Shown piece by piece: positions 30,895 to 39,857 of a stretch of DNA of 44,851 nt. The position numbers and the translations under genes were made by a program. This DNA is from Candidatus Gastranaerophilales bacterium (GTDB lineage: Bacteria > Cyanobacteriota > Vampirovibrionia > Gastranaerophilales > Gastranaerophilaceae), in the NCBI GenBank assembly GCA_944325895.1, contig CALVCA010000012.1, positions 1 through 44,851 of the forward strand, in the 5' to 3' direction. Position 1 is the first letter of the stretch; each line of letters opens with the position of its first letter. The notes beneath the pieces were generated by a model. It did no database searches and had not been told where the DNA came from. It was given only the letters and a program-made list of their open reading frames with translations.

Positions 30895-31030
30895 TGATAT
30901 GAGTGCTGTGCCCCCACCAATTAACGAACTTAATCCCTTAATCCCGTCAGAATGACGTGCTATGTAGCACCACGCTCACTTTAGATACGAACTTAATCCC
31001 TTATTCCCTTCCAAAACATAGAACTTATTC
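30895..31030. repeat. dispersed intergenic repeat units between tRNA-Gly and tig
   Basis: Three variants of GAACTTAATCCCTTA / GAACTTATTCCCTTC occur at about 30925, 30989 and 31021. A 27-bp stretch at 30980-31006 recurs inverted at 44728-44754 with one mismatch. CGTCAGAATGACG at about 30945-30957 and a TGCTA-TAGCA pair follow the family seen at 3590-4085. No gene lies between 30867 and 31115. Confidence 0.75.
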
Positions 31031-31056
31031 CCTTCAATCTCCTACCATTGAATGAC

Positions 31057-31084
31057 TTGCACTAATTCCTTTTTGATGTATAAT
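31057..31084 (+). promoter_or_regulatory. promoter of the tig-clp-polA group
   Basis: TTGCAC at 31057-31062, 16-bp spacer, TATAAT at 31079-31084. A leader of about 25 nt follows with the AAAGGAAA ribosome site. Confidence 0.55.
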
Positions 31085-31115
31085 TTAGTTAGGTTACATG
31101 TAAAAGGAAACAGAA

Positions 31116-32435
31116 ATGAAAACTAGTATTACAAAAGGAAAAGAAAACATTGTAGAGTTAGAAATTGTAATTCCTGCAAAAGAGGCAGCGGATGCATATA
31201 ACAGAGCCGTCAGCAAAATTTCGCAGTACGTGAATATAGACGGATTTAGAAAAGGTAAGGCTCCGAGAGGAATTGTCGAAAAACATGTCGGCACTGAAAG
31301 GATTAAAGTTGAAGCAATTGAAAGCTTAATGCCGAAAGCTATTTCTGAAGCTGTTAAAGAAAACGATTTGGATATTATAACCCAGCCGTCAATTACTTCT
31401 TATGATTTTGAAATAGGTAAAGATTTGACGGTAAAGGTTCATGTAGAAACTCGTCCTGAGGTAATATTAGGCGGATATAAAGAACTGAAATTAAAAGTGG
31501 AAGATTCACCAGTTCCGGAAGATGCGGAGCAAAAATCTTTAGATAATCTTTTAAGCCAGCACAGTTCATTTGAGCTTGTTGTAGACAGAGCTGCCAGTGC
31601 AAGTGATACGGTAGTTATTGACTTTGAAGGATTTTTGAACGGTGAAAAAATCGCAGGCGGCGAAGGTAAAAATTATTCACTTGATTTAGGTCATTCAAAT
31701 TTCATCCCCGGTTTTGCGGAACAAATTGTCGGCAAAAGCCTTAATGATGAATTTGAAATAAACGTCACATTCCCTAAAGATTATCACGACGAAAAACTAA
31801 AAGGTCAGCCGGCAGTTTTCAAGATTAAAATTCACGAAATAAAAGAGAAAGTTTTGCCGGAACTGAATGATGAATTTGCACAAAAAGTCGGACCTTTTAA
31901 AACAGTTGATGATTTAAAGGCTGATATCAGAAAGTATTTAGAAACGCAGCATGAGCGTACCAATAAGCAAAATATAGAAAATGAAATTTTTAAATCAGTT
32001 ATAGATGCGGCACAGGTGGAAATACCTCAGGCAATGATAGCAAGAGAAGTTGAGTCTTTAAAAGCTGATTATCAGCAGAGATTGGCTTATCAAGGTATTG
32101 ATTGGGAAACACTTGTGAAATCCCAAGGAGGAGTTGACCATTTGGAAGAAACTTTAACTGAAGATGCAAAACACAGAATTAAAAATTCGTTAGTAATAGA
32201 TAAGATTGCAAAGGCTGAAAATATTAAACTTGAGCCAAAAGATTTGGAAAAGAAATTTGCTGAGCTTGCTGCGGTTTACGGAATGCAGCAGCAGGATGTG
32301 TTAAAAGAATTAGGACACAATCCAAACGCTTTAGGTTCAATTTCACAGCAGGCATTGAATGATAAAGTGAGAGATTTTTTGGTTGCTAACAATACGGTTG
32401 AAGTTGTGGCACCTGAAAAAGTTGAAGCTAAATAA
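31116..32435 (+). CDS. tig: trigger factor
   Basis: A 439-aa ribosome-associated chaperone. The N-terminal ribosome-binding domain carries GFRKGKAPRGIVEKHVG (about 44-60), the FKBP-type PPIase domain lies at about 165-245 (DTVVIDFEGFLNGE, FIPGFAEQIVG), and a helical C-terminal chaperone domain completes it. Full length. First of tig-clpP-clpX, the common bacterial order linking folding and proteolysis; polA follows. Confidence 0.96.
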   Translation: MKTSITKGKENIVELEIVIPAKEAADAYNRAVSKISQYVNIDGFRKGKAPRGIVEKHVGTERIKVEAIESLMPKAISEAVKENDLDIITQPSITSYDFEIGKDLTVKVHVETRPEVILGGYKELKLKVEDSPVPEDAEQKSLDNLLSQHSSFELVVDRAASASDTVVIDFEGFLNGEKIAGGEGKNYSLDLGHSNFIPGFAEQIVGKSLNDEFEINVTFPKDYHDEKLKGQPAVFKIKIHEIKEKVLPELNDEFAQKVGPFKTVDDLKADIRKYLETQHERTNKQNIENEIFKSVIDAAQVEIPQAMIAREVESLKADYQQRLAYQGIDWETLVKSQGGVDHLEETLTEDAKHRIKNSLVIDKIAKAENIKLEPKDLEKKFAELAAVYGMQQQDVLKELGHNPNALGSISQQALNDKVRDFLVANNTVEVVAPEKVEAK

Positions 32436-32453
32436 TAAGAAAGGAATATAATC

Positions 32454-33035
32454 ATGAGTTTTGTACCTGTAGTAATAGAGCAATCAAGCAGAGGTGAACG
32501 TTCTTTTGATATTTTTTCAAGACTGTTGAGAGAACGCATTATATTTTTAGGTACTCCGATAGATGATATGGTTGCGAATTTAATAGTAGCTCAAATGCTA
32601 TTATTGGACAGTGAAAATCCGGAAAAGGATATAATGCTGTACATTAACAGCCCCGGCGGAAGTGTTACGGCAGGTTTTGCAATATATGATACAATGCAGC
32701 ATATAAGAGCGGATGTATCGACAATATGCTTAGGACAGGCAGCTTCTATGGGTGCATTTTTACTCGCAGCCGGAGCAAAAGGCAAAAGAATGGCACTGCC
32801 GCATTCAAGAGTGTTAATTCACCAGCCGTTAGGCGGTGCTCAAGGTCAGGCAACCGATATTGAAATTCAAGCGGCTGAAATCATCAGAATTAAGAAGAGC
32901 TTGAATGAGATTTTAGCGGCAAATACGGGGCAATCTTTGAAAAAAATAGAAAAAGATACTGATCGTGATTATATAATGACACCTCAGGAAGCTTTAGAGT
33001 ACGGTATGATAGACAAAGTCGTATCCCGCAGTTAA
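32454..33035 (+). CDS. clpP: ATP-dependent Clp protease proteolytic subunit
   Basis: A 193-aa serine protease subunit that assembles into a 14-mer. Catalytic triad S98 (GQAASMGAF), H123 (LIHQPLGG) and D172 (DRDYIM) all present, with [14 protein letters not shown] upstream. AAGGAA ribosome site 18 nt after tig. Works with ClpX encoded next. Confidence 0.97.
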   Translation: MSFVPVVIEQSSRGERSFDIFSRLLRERIIFLGTPIDDMVANLIVAQMLLLDSENPEKDIMLYINSPGGSVTAGFAIYDTMQHIRADVSTICLGQAASMGAFLLAAGAKGKRMALPHSRVLIHQPLGGAQGQATDIEIQAAEIIRIKKSLNEILAANTGQSLKKIEKDTDRDYIMTPQEALEYGMIDKVVSRS

Positions 33036-33045
33036 GGAGAGTATA

Positions 33046-34347
33046 ATGCCTAAACATGATGACAGCAGATTAAAATGTTCATTTTGCGGAAAATCGCAGG
33101 ATCAGGTAAAAAAGCTTATAGCAGGTCCTGATGTTTATATTTGTGATGAATGCGTAGAACTTTGTAATGAGATTTTGGATGAAGAATTTTTCGAGTCCAA
33201 AGACAAAGAAGGTGCTGAAATAAAGGATAAAGAAGAAAAACCTATTCCAAAACCTCATGAAATCAAAGCATATTTAGATGAATATATAGTAGGTCAAGAT
33301 GAAGCCAAAAAGATATTGGCAGTAGCTGTTTATAATCATTATAAGCGTTTGAAACATAACAAATCCAAATCATCCGAGGATAATGTAGAAATCCAAAAAT
33401 CAAATATACTTTTAGTAGGTCCGACAGGTTCGGGTAAAACTCTTTTGGCACAAACGCTTGCCAAAATGCTTGATGTACCGTTTGCGGTTGCTGACGCAAC
33501 GACTTTAACGGAAGCCGGATATGTAGGCGATGATGTTGAGAACATTCTTTTAAGACTTTATCAAAATGCTGAATTTGATTCATCAAAGGCGGAAAGAGGA
33601 ATTATTTATATTGATGAAATCGACAAAATTGCAAGGAAATCCGAAAACACATCGATAACTCGTGATGTATCAGGAGAGGGTGTACAGCAAGCATTGTTAA
33701 AAATGATTGAAGGTACTGTAGCCCACGTTCCGCCACAAGGCGGAAGGAAACATCCGCATCAGGAATTTATCGAAATTGATACAAGCAATATATTGTTTAT
33801 TGTAGGCGGAGCGTTTGTTGGCTTGGAAAAAATCGTTGAACGCCGTGCCGGCGACAGCAATACGGTAGGTTTTGGGGCAAAAGCTCCAATGTCGCAGGCA
33901 GAAAAAGAAGCTAATGCCAACAGGATGCTTAAAAAACTTCAGCCGGAAGATTTGTTAAAATTCGGGCTTATTCCTGAATTTATCGGACGTATTCCGACAT
34001 ATGCAGTTTTGGATCAGTTAAATGAAAAAACATTAAAAATGATTTTGACAGAGCCTAAAAATGCAATAGTTAAGCAATACCAGTGTCTGCTTAAAATGGA
34101 CGGTGTAGATTTGGAATTTGAACCGGAAGCTATTGATTTGATAGCTCAGGAAGCTATGAAACGTAAAACAGGTGCAAGAGCTTTGCGTTCTATTGTCGAA
34201 GAAATTATGCTGGATGTTATGTATGATGTTCCGACCAAGGAGAATATGGATAAATACGTTGTTACGGCAGAAGCAGTTAAAAACCGTAACACGGGTGAAT
34301 TAATAAAACTTCCTACAAAGTTAAATGAGGGAGAAATAATAGCTTAA
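33046..34347 (+). CDS. clpX: ClpX ATPase subunit
   Basis: A 433-aa AAA+ unfoldase. Zinc-binding domain C11-x2-C14 and C33-x2-C36; Walker A GPTGSGKT at about 126-133; Walker [10 protein letters not shown]; pore loop GYVGDD; and the IGRIP-type (GRIPTYAVL) loop that docks on ClpP. AAGGAGAG ribosome site 10 nt after clpP. Full length. Confidence 0.97.
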   Translation: MPKHDDSRLKCSFCGKSQDQVKKLIAGPDVYICDECVELCNEILDEEFFESKDKEGAEIKDKEEKPIPKPHEIKAYLDEYIVGQDEAKKILAVAVYNHYKRLKHNKSKSSEDNVEIQKSNILLVGPTGSGKTLLAQTLAKMLDVPFAVADATTLTEAGYVGDDVENILLRLYQNAEFDSSKAERGIIYIDEIDKIARKSENTSITRDVSGEGVQQALLKMIEGTVAHVPPQGGRKHPHQEFIEIDTSNILFIVGGAFVGLEKIVERRAGDSNTVGFGAKAPMSQAEKEANANRMLKKLQPEDLLKFGLIPEFIGRIPTYAVLDQLNEKTLKMILTEPKNAIVKQYQCLLKMDGVDLEFEPEAIDLIAQEAMKRKTGARALRSIVEEIMLDVMYDVPTKENMDKYVVTAEAVKNRNTGELIKLPTKLNEGEIIA

Positions 34348-34350
34348 TTT

Positions 34351-37158
34351 ATGGAAAATAAAAAAACACTTATACTTATTGATGGTCATGCACTTGCATT
34401 CCGACAATTTTATGCATTGGAACGTTCAAACATGAAAACATCCGACGGTACTCCTACCTGGGCTGTTTATGGCTTTTTTAAAGCTATTTTTGATTTATTA
34501 AAAAACAGAAATCTTCATCCTGATGCGGTTTGTGTTGCATTTGACGTAAGTCATAAAACATTCCGTGTGGAAAAATACAGTGAATACAAAGCAAACAGGC
34601 AGGCGATGCCTGATAATATGCAATCTCAAATGGAGCTTATTTATGAAGGTTTAAAGGCTTTTAATATTCCTGTTTATACAAAAGAGGGCTATGAAGCAGA
34701 TGATGTTATCGGGACAATATCTAAGCATGCCTGTGAACTTGGGCACAGGGTATTGATTTTGACAGGTGATCAAGATGCATTTCAGCTGGTAGATAAAGAC
34801 GGTTGTGTTAAAGTTATAATTCCAACCAAAGGAGAGTTAAAGGAATATGATTGGCAGGGGGTATATGAAAAATTTGGAGTATATCCTGATCAAATTGTTG
34901 ATTATAAAAGCCTGAGCGGTGATTCATCAGACAATATACCCGGAGTAAAAGGTATTGGTGATAAGACGGCTATTAATCTTTTAAAAGAATACGGGCATTT
35001 GAAAAACATATTGGAAAATATTAATAATATTAAGCAAAATAAAGTCAGAGAAAACCTTATTGCAGGTCGAGAAATGGCTGAAATAAGTTATTATTTGGCA
35101 ACAATAGTAAGAGATGTTGATATAGATTTTGATTTTTCGGGTACAAAAATTGTATTGCCTGATTTGACAGCAGTAACTGCATTTTTGACGAAATTACAAT
35201 TTCACGGATTTTTAAAGAGCATAGATTCCATTTTGGCGGCATTTAACAGAGAAAGTATGCAGCTTGGATTGTTTTCGGATGCGGTAAAAGCGGAGATTAA
35301 CAAAGTTACTTTTGACTGTTACGCAAAAATAATTACGGATTTTGAAGATTTTGCGGATTTAATAAAAGCATTAAAGTCACAAACATTATTTGCATTCAGG
35401 ACAGAAGGCGAATTATCAGAGGCGGTTATAGGCAAACTTTTTGGTATAGAAGTTGCATATTGTGATAATTATTCGTATTCTGATAAAATTGTTATAAAAG
35501 ATGAGTTCAAAGATTGTTTTAAATCATATTACATTCCGATAGGACATTATATAGACAGTAAAATAAGTGAAGAAGAAATTTTAAGAGAGTTAAAACCGAT
35601 TTTTGAAGACAAAAATATAAAAAAAATTACTCATGATGTAAAAACCGAAAGAAATTTACTAAGGACAAAGGGTATTATAACAGACGGATTTGTATTTGAT
35701 ACTTTACTGGCAAGCTATGTACACGATCCGGGAAGAACACATGATTTAAATGTGCAATCCGTAGAAAACATTTCGCACATAATGGATGATTCTATTCCGT
35801 ATATAAAAAACGGCAAGACAAATATAAATATTACAAACTTGTCTTTAAAATCAGCATTGAATTTTACATCAGATGTTCTTGCAACTATTTTTACATTGAC
35901 AAAGTACTGGCTGGGTAAATTAAATGAGAAAGAATATAAATTATTGTCAGAAATAGAGTTGCCGTTATCGGTTGTTTTGGCGGATATGGAGTATGACGGA
36001 GTATCTGTTGACAGAATATATTTGGAAGATTTATCAAAACAGATGGCGGATACAATACGTTCTGTAGAGTTTCAAATATATAAAATAGCCGGCGAGGCAT
36101 TTAATATAAGTTCTCCTAAACAGGTTTCCGAGATGTTATTTAATAAATTACAGCTAAAAACCAAGAAAAAGCATACTAAAACAAAATATTCAACGGGAGC
36201 AGAAGTATTGGAGGAGCTTGCTCAGGAACATGAAATAGCGAAATTAATTCTTTTATTCAGGAAGTTTTCGAAGTTGAAATCGACATACACTGATGCATTG
36301 TCAGGTTTGATAAATCCTGTTGACGGCAGAATTCACACCACATACAATCAAACTGTAGCCGTGACAGGCAGGTTGTCATCATCAGGTCCAAATCTTCAAA
36401 ATATACCGGTAAGGACGGAAGAAGGCAACAAAATCAGAAAGGCATTTGTACCGTCAGACAGAAAAAATTACGTTATATATTCGGCGGATTATTCACAGAT
36501 TGAGTTAAGAATATTGGCACACGTTTGTCGGGATGAGAATTTAATAGAGGCTTTTAAATCAGGCGAGGATGTGCATAGTATTACCGCATCAAAAGTTTTT
36601 GATGTTCCGTTGTCAGAGGTTACGAAGGTTATGCGTTATAAAGCAAAAGCTGTTAATTTCGGTATTGTATACGGACAAAGTAAATACGGTTTGGCAAAGG
36701 CTTTAGGTATAACCGCCCAGGAAGCCGAAAGTTTTATGGATAAATATTTTGCAACTTATCCGAATGTAAAATTATATATGCAATCAATGGTGGAATTTGC
36801 ACTGGAACACGGTTATGTGGAAACTGTTTTTGGCAGAAAGCGTTATTTAGCGTCAGAATTAAACAGTACAAACGGAACAATCAGAGAATTTGCCAAAAGA
36901 GCGGCGATAAATCAGCCTATGCAAGGAACTGCTGCTGATTTGATAAAAATGGCAATGGTTGATTTGAAGCGGAAAATGAAAGAGTTAAAACTTCAATCAA
37001 AGCTTATTATTCAGGTGCACGATGAGCTTGTGATAGAAGCTAAAAAAGATGAACTTGATATTCTGAATAAAATTGTAAAAGAATCAATGGAGTTAAATCA
37101 GCCGCTTTTAGTACCTTTGGTTATTGATATAAATACAGGTGAAACATGGCAAGAATAA
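34351..37158 (+). CDS. polA: DNA polymerase I
   Basis: A 935-aa family A polymerase. The 5'-3' exonuclease domain is at 1-290 (LILIDGHALAFRQFYAL, GYEADDVIGT, SGDSSDNIPGVKGIGDKTA). The middle 3'-5' exonuclease-like domain reads FAFRTEGEL (R350-T351-E352) where active enzymes have FDTETxxL, so the first metal-binding Asp is lost and proofreading is probably inactive. The polymerase domain is intact: TGRLSSSGPNLQNIP, SADYSQIELR with D713, and VHDELV with H890-D891-E892. No ribosome site near the ATG, 3 nt after clpX; coupling is likely. Confidence 0.95.
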   Translation: MENKKTLILIDGHALAFRQFYALERSNMKTSDGTPTWAVYGFFKAIFDLLKNRNLHPDAVCVAFDVSHKTFRVEKYSEYKANRQAMPDNMQSQMELIYEGLKAFNIPVYTKEGYEADDVIGTISKHACELGHRVLILTGDQDAFQLVDKDGCVKVIIPTKGELKEYDWQGVYEKFGVYPDQIVDYKSLSGDSSDNIPGVKGIGDKTAINLLKEYGHLKNILENINNIKQNKVRENLIAGREMAEISYYLATIVRDVDIDFDFSGTKIVLPDLTAVTAFLTKLQFHGFLKSIDSILAAFNRESMQLGLFSDAVKAEINKVTFDCYAKIITDFEDFADLIKALKSQTLFAFRTEGELSEAVIGKLFGIEVAYCDNYSYSDKIVIKDEFKDCFKSYYIPIGHYIDSKISEEEILRELKPIFEDKNIKKITHDVKTERNLLRTKGIITDGFVFDTLLASYVHDPGRTHDLNVQSVENISHIMDDSIPYIKNGKTNINITNLSLKSALNFTSDVLATIFTLTKYWLGKLNEKEYKLLSEIELPLSVVLADMEYDGVSVDRIYLEDLSKQMADTIRSVEFQIYKIAGEAFNISSPKQVSEMLFNKLQLKTKKKHTKTKYSTGAEVLEELAQEHEIAKLILLFRKFSKLKSTYTDALSGLINPVDGRIHTTYNQTVAVTGRLSSSGPNLQNIPVRTEEGNKIRKAFVPSDRKNYVIYSADYSQIELRILAHVCRDENLIEAFKSGEDVHSITASKVFDVPLSEVTKVMRYKAKAVNFGIVYGQSKYGLAKALGITAQEAESFMDKYFATYPNVKLYMQSMVEFALEHGYVETVFGRKRYLASELNSTNGTIREFAKRAAINQPMQGTAADLIKMAMVDLKRKMKELKLQSKLIIQVHDELVIEAKKDELDILNKIVKESMELNQPLLVPLVIDINTGETWQE

Positions 37159-37550
37159 TAATTGTTATTTTAATGATGCTTATGATGCCGGTTGTATTTG
37201 CACAAGAACAGCCTTTAAGTACGCTTGTAACAATTCAGAACGTATCTTTTGAACAGTGTACAAAGATTTTTCCTATAAATTCAGAAAATCTTTTTTATCT
37301 TACAATAGCCGGGATTAATGCAAACAGGTTTAAAATAGATGAAATTCAGTCAAAAACCGGTTATATATTGTTTAATGCCGTAAATAAAGATTTTTTGGCA
37401 GCAATTGTTCCGTTAGATTCAAAAAATTCTTTGTTAAGGGTTACTCCTACCAATAATATTTATTATTTTCAGCCCGGAATTGTGTTAAATTTATTCAGGT
37501 ATATTGATTTAAACAGCACTGTGCGTCCTGTAAATCTGCCTGTTAAGTAA
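37146..37550 (+). CDS. small exported orphan, 134 aa
   Basis: Signal peptide at 1-19 (MARIIIVILMMLMMPVVFAQ), then a mature domain of about 115 residues with no recognised family. The start overlaps the end of polA by 13 bp behind an AGGTGA ribosome site, so it is translated from the polA mRNA. Its last 8 bp overlap the convergent tlyA gene. Likely periplasmic or envelope protein. Confidence 0.68.
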   Translation: MARIIIVILMMLMMPVVFAQEQPLSTLVTIQNVSFEQCTKIFPINSENLFYLTIAGINANRFKIDEIQSKTGYILFNAVNKDFLAAIVPLDSKNSLLRVTPTNNIYYFQPGIVLNLFRYIDLNSTVRPVNLPVK

Positions 37551-38349
37551 GGTTTTCAAAAGCTTGATTTACGGTTTGTTCCGTATTATAAAGGTCATTA
37601 CCATTTGTTGAAAGCCATATTAAATATTCAATATTTCCTGAAGGTCCTTTTATAGATGAATATGTCAGTCCGTTAATAAAATAGCCGAGCTGCTTTGCAC
37701 AATCAGCAACACTTTTAATCACTTCTATATGGACTTTTTTGTCTTTTACAACTCCGCCTTTTTCAACTTTATCTTTTCCTGCTTCAAATTGAGGTTTTAT
37801 AAGACAAATCATTTCGTGAAAATCGGGTTTTAAAAGCGTTTTAAGATTTTTAAGAACTTTAGTTAAGGAAATAAAAGATAAATCGCTTACCAAAAAGTCA
37901 GGGATTTCATCATCGACATTATAAATATCGTTAAAACCGCATATTTTCAGATTGGTTTTTTCAAGGACTTTAACTCTTTTATCAGAGCGGATTTTCCAGT
38001 CAAGCTGCCCGTATCCGACATCGACCGAGTATACAAATTTAGCCCCGTGCTGTAAAAGGCAATCGGTAAAACCGCCGGTCGAGGCACCGGCATCAAGGCA
38101 TACTCTGCCTTCTGTTTTTACGGGAAATGTATCCAGTGCTTTTTTCAGCTTAAATCCGCCCCTGGAAACATATGGCATTGATTTTACCTGTATATCATAT
38201 TCTTTTTCGGGATTAATCTGAAAACCGGCTTTTGTAATGTATTCATCGTCAATTTTTACCTGACCCGCCAAAATTGCAGAAGATGCTTTGCTTTTATTTT
38301 CAAAATATCCTAAATCCGTCAGGTATTTGTCCAATCGCTCTTTTTTCAT
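37543..38349 (-). CDS. tlyA: TlyA-type rRNA 2'-O-methyltransferase / hemolysin A family
   Basis: A 268-aa protein with an N-terminal S4 RNA-binding domain (RLDKYLTDLGYFENKSKASS at 5-24) and an FtsJ-like methyltransferase domain (CLDAGASTGGFTDCLLQHGA, SDLSFISLTKVL, LIKPQFEAG). The family methylates ribose of cytidines in 16S and 23S rRNA; some members have reported haemolytic activity. ATGA overlap with tatD. Confidence 0.92.
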   Translation of the reverse strand: MKKERLDKYLTDLGYFENKSKASSAILAGQVKIDDEYITKAGFQINPEKEYDIQVKSMPYVSRGGFKLKKALDTFPVKTEGRVCLDAGASTGGFTDCLLQHGAKFVYSVDVGYGQLDWKIRSDKRVKVLEKTNLKICGFNDIYNVDDEIPDFLVSDLSFISLTKVLKNLKTLLKPDFHEMICLIKPQFEAGKDKVEKGGVVKDKKVHIEVIKSVADCAKQLGYFINGLTYSSIKGPSGNIEYLIWLSTNGNDLYNTEQTVNQAFENLT

Positions 38350-39107
38350 ATGTTATAAACCTTTTCTGCGTTTCGGGTAGTAATTTCAGCAATTTCATCA
38401 ACCGGTATTGACCTTAACAGTGCTATTTTTTCTGCAACGAATTTTACATATGCCGGTGTATTTTCTTTGCCTCTGTATGGTTCAGGGGTAAGATAGGGAC
38501 AGTCTGTTTCAAGCAGCAATTTATCAAGCGGGATTTTCGATGCAACTTCTTTCATTTTTACGGCATTTTTAAATGTTACGACTCCGCCGATTGCAATATA
38601 CCATCCTTCTTTTATACATTCTAAAGCAAATTCAACACTGCCTGAAAAACAATGAAGCACTATTTTTGAATTTTTGTTGTGTTTTTTTAAGATATCAAAG
38701 GTGTCTTTGTGAGCTTCCCTATCGTGAACGCATACCGGTAAATCAAGTTCATTTGCAAGTTTTATTTGTTTTATGAAAATTTCTTTTTGTTTTTCAATAA
38801 AACTTTTATCCCAGTAGTAGTCGAGTCCGATTTCTCCGACACCGACGATTTTATTGTTTTGAGAAAGAGTTTTTATTTTATCAATTAATTCATCATTCCA
38901 GTCGTTTGCTTCTGAAGGATGCACACCCAAAAGGCCGTATACATTATTGTATTTTGCAGCAATTTCGGATATTTTTTCCAAATCTTTCGGGTAAGCACAG
39001 GGCAGGATTATTTTTTTGACATTATTTTGCCCTGCAAGTTTTATTGCCGTGTCAATATCAGAAAGCATATCTATATGAGCATGTGTATCAATTAAATATT
39101 TTTCCAT
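38346..39107 (-). CDS. tatD: TatD family metal-dependent hydrolase
   Basis: A 253-aa TIM-barrel hydrolase. Metal ligands in DTHAHIDM (H9, H11), GVGEIGLDYYWD (Glu), CVHDREAHKDT (His), VLHCFSGS (His) and LLETDCPYLTPEPYRG (Asp). TatD proteins are DNases, also proposed for D-aminoacyl-tRNA deacylation or rRNA work. No ribosome site; an extended -10 promoter lies 8 nt upstream. Co-transcribed with tlyA. Confidence 0.93.
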   Translation of the reverse strand: MEKYLIDTHAHIDMLSDIDTAIKLAGQNNVKKIILPCAYPKDLEKISEIAAKYNNVYGLLGVHPSEANDWNDELIDKIKTLSQNNKIVGVGEIGLDYYWDKSFIEKQKEIFIKQIKLANELDLPVCVHDREAHKDTFDILKKHNKNSKIVLHCFSGSVEFALECIKEGWYIAIGGVVTFKNAVKMKEVASKIPLDKLLLETDCPYLTPEPYRGKENTPAYVKFVAEKIALLRSIPVDEIAEITTRNAEKVYNI

Positions 39108-39115
39108 ATGTAACT

Positions 39116-39144
39116 AATCTAGCAGGAATACGAATGATAATCAA
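39116..39144 (-). promoter_or_regulatory. tatD promoter
   Basis: On the minus strand TTGATT, 17 bp, TAGATT preceded by TGC (extended -10), eight bases before the ATG. It is back to back with the promoter for the kinase gene (TGA-TATAAT at 39152-39160 on the plus strand). Confidence 0.5.
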
Positions 39145-39175
39145 CAGTTTGTGATATAATAAATGTGAGGTGAAA

Positions 39176-39688
39176 ATGACTATAATTATATTTTCGGGCA
39201 AACAGTATTCGGGAAAAGACACAGCGGCAAAAATTATGCTGGATAAAATGCCTGATTTCAAGCGTTGTGCCATGGGCGATATTATAAAATTAACATACGG
39301 CAAAGAAAAAGGACTTACATACGAAGAAATTGAAAAAAATAAAGCCATATACCGTCAGGATTTGATAAATTTGGGCAATTGGGGCAGAAAGCAAGATCCG
39401 GATTATTGGCTAAAAAAAATTCTTGAACAAAAAGGAAATATTATAGTAACCGATGTTCGAGTATTGCATGAATATGAAGTATTTAAAAATGCAGGAGCAG
39501 TAGCAATAAGGGTGGAAGCTTCCCGTGAAACACGTCAAAAACGTGGAAATCTTGTCGGCGAAAACGATATTACCGAAACAGGACTTGATAATATTAAAGA
39601 TTGGGATTATGTTATTGACAACAATTCTGATTATGAAAATCTTATAATTCAGGTTAATAAAATAGTTGAGGACATCCGTGGATTATAA
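39176..39688 (+). CDS. P-loop nucleoside monophosphate kinase-like protein
   Basis: A 170-aa P-loop kinase. Walker A is FSGKQYSGKDT (about 6-16), followed by a lid and an acceptor-binding region. It resembles deoxynucleoside monophosphate kinases, dephospho-CoA kinase and phosphomevalonate kinase, but I cannot choose among them. ATG 39176 with GAGG five bases upstream is preferred over a GTG at 39170. A 52-aa gene starts inside its end (11 bp overlap). Confidence 0.72.
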   Translation: MTIIIFSGKQYSGKDTAAKIMLDKMPDFKRCAMGDIIKLTYGKEKGLTYEEIEKNKAIYRQDLINLGNWGRKQDPDYWLKKILEQKGNIIVTDVRVLHEYEVFKNAGAVAIRVEASRETRQKRGNLVGENDITETGLDNIKDWDYVIDNNSDYENLIIQVNKIVEDIRGL

Positions 39689-39836
39689 AAAACTTTTAAA
39701 GAAAAAGAAAAAAGCTTATTGTGATATAAAAACAATGGGTGTAAATATAGATAAAAACGAGTATTACGAAATAATTTTGTCGAATTCGGCACATCCCGAA
39801 GATGTTAATTCAAAGAAAAAATTTGCCCATGACTGA
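39678..39836 (+). CDS. small basic orphan, 52 aa, GTG start
   Basis: A short frame starting GTG at 39678 behind a GAGGAC ribosome site and overlapping the kinase gene by 11 bp. The protein has a lysine-rich N-terminus (MDYKKLLKKKKKAYCDIKTM) and ends FAHD. No family recognised. Spacing and overlap match the operon style of the window. The recN -35 box lies inside its end. Confidence 0.55.
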   Translation: MDYKKLLKKKKKAYCDIKTMGVNIDKNEYYEIILSNSAHPEDVNSKKKFAHD

Positions 39837-39851
39837 TTTTACGGGTATTAT
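39823..39851 (+). promoter_or_regulatory. recN promoter, predicted leaderless
   Basis: TTGCCC at 39823-39828, 17 bp, TATTAT at 39846-39851, six bases, ATG at 39858. Confidence 0.55.
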
Positions 39852-39857
39852 AATAAT

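Noticed and set aside
33263-33586. 107-aa minus-strand frame
   Set aside because: Shadow of clpX.
39837-39857. LexA-type SOS box before recN
   Set aside because: Neither CGAAC-N4-GTTCG nor an AGTAC-N4-GTACT-like site is present.
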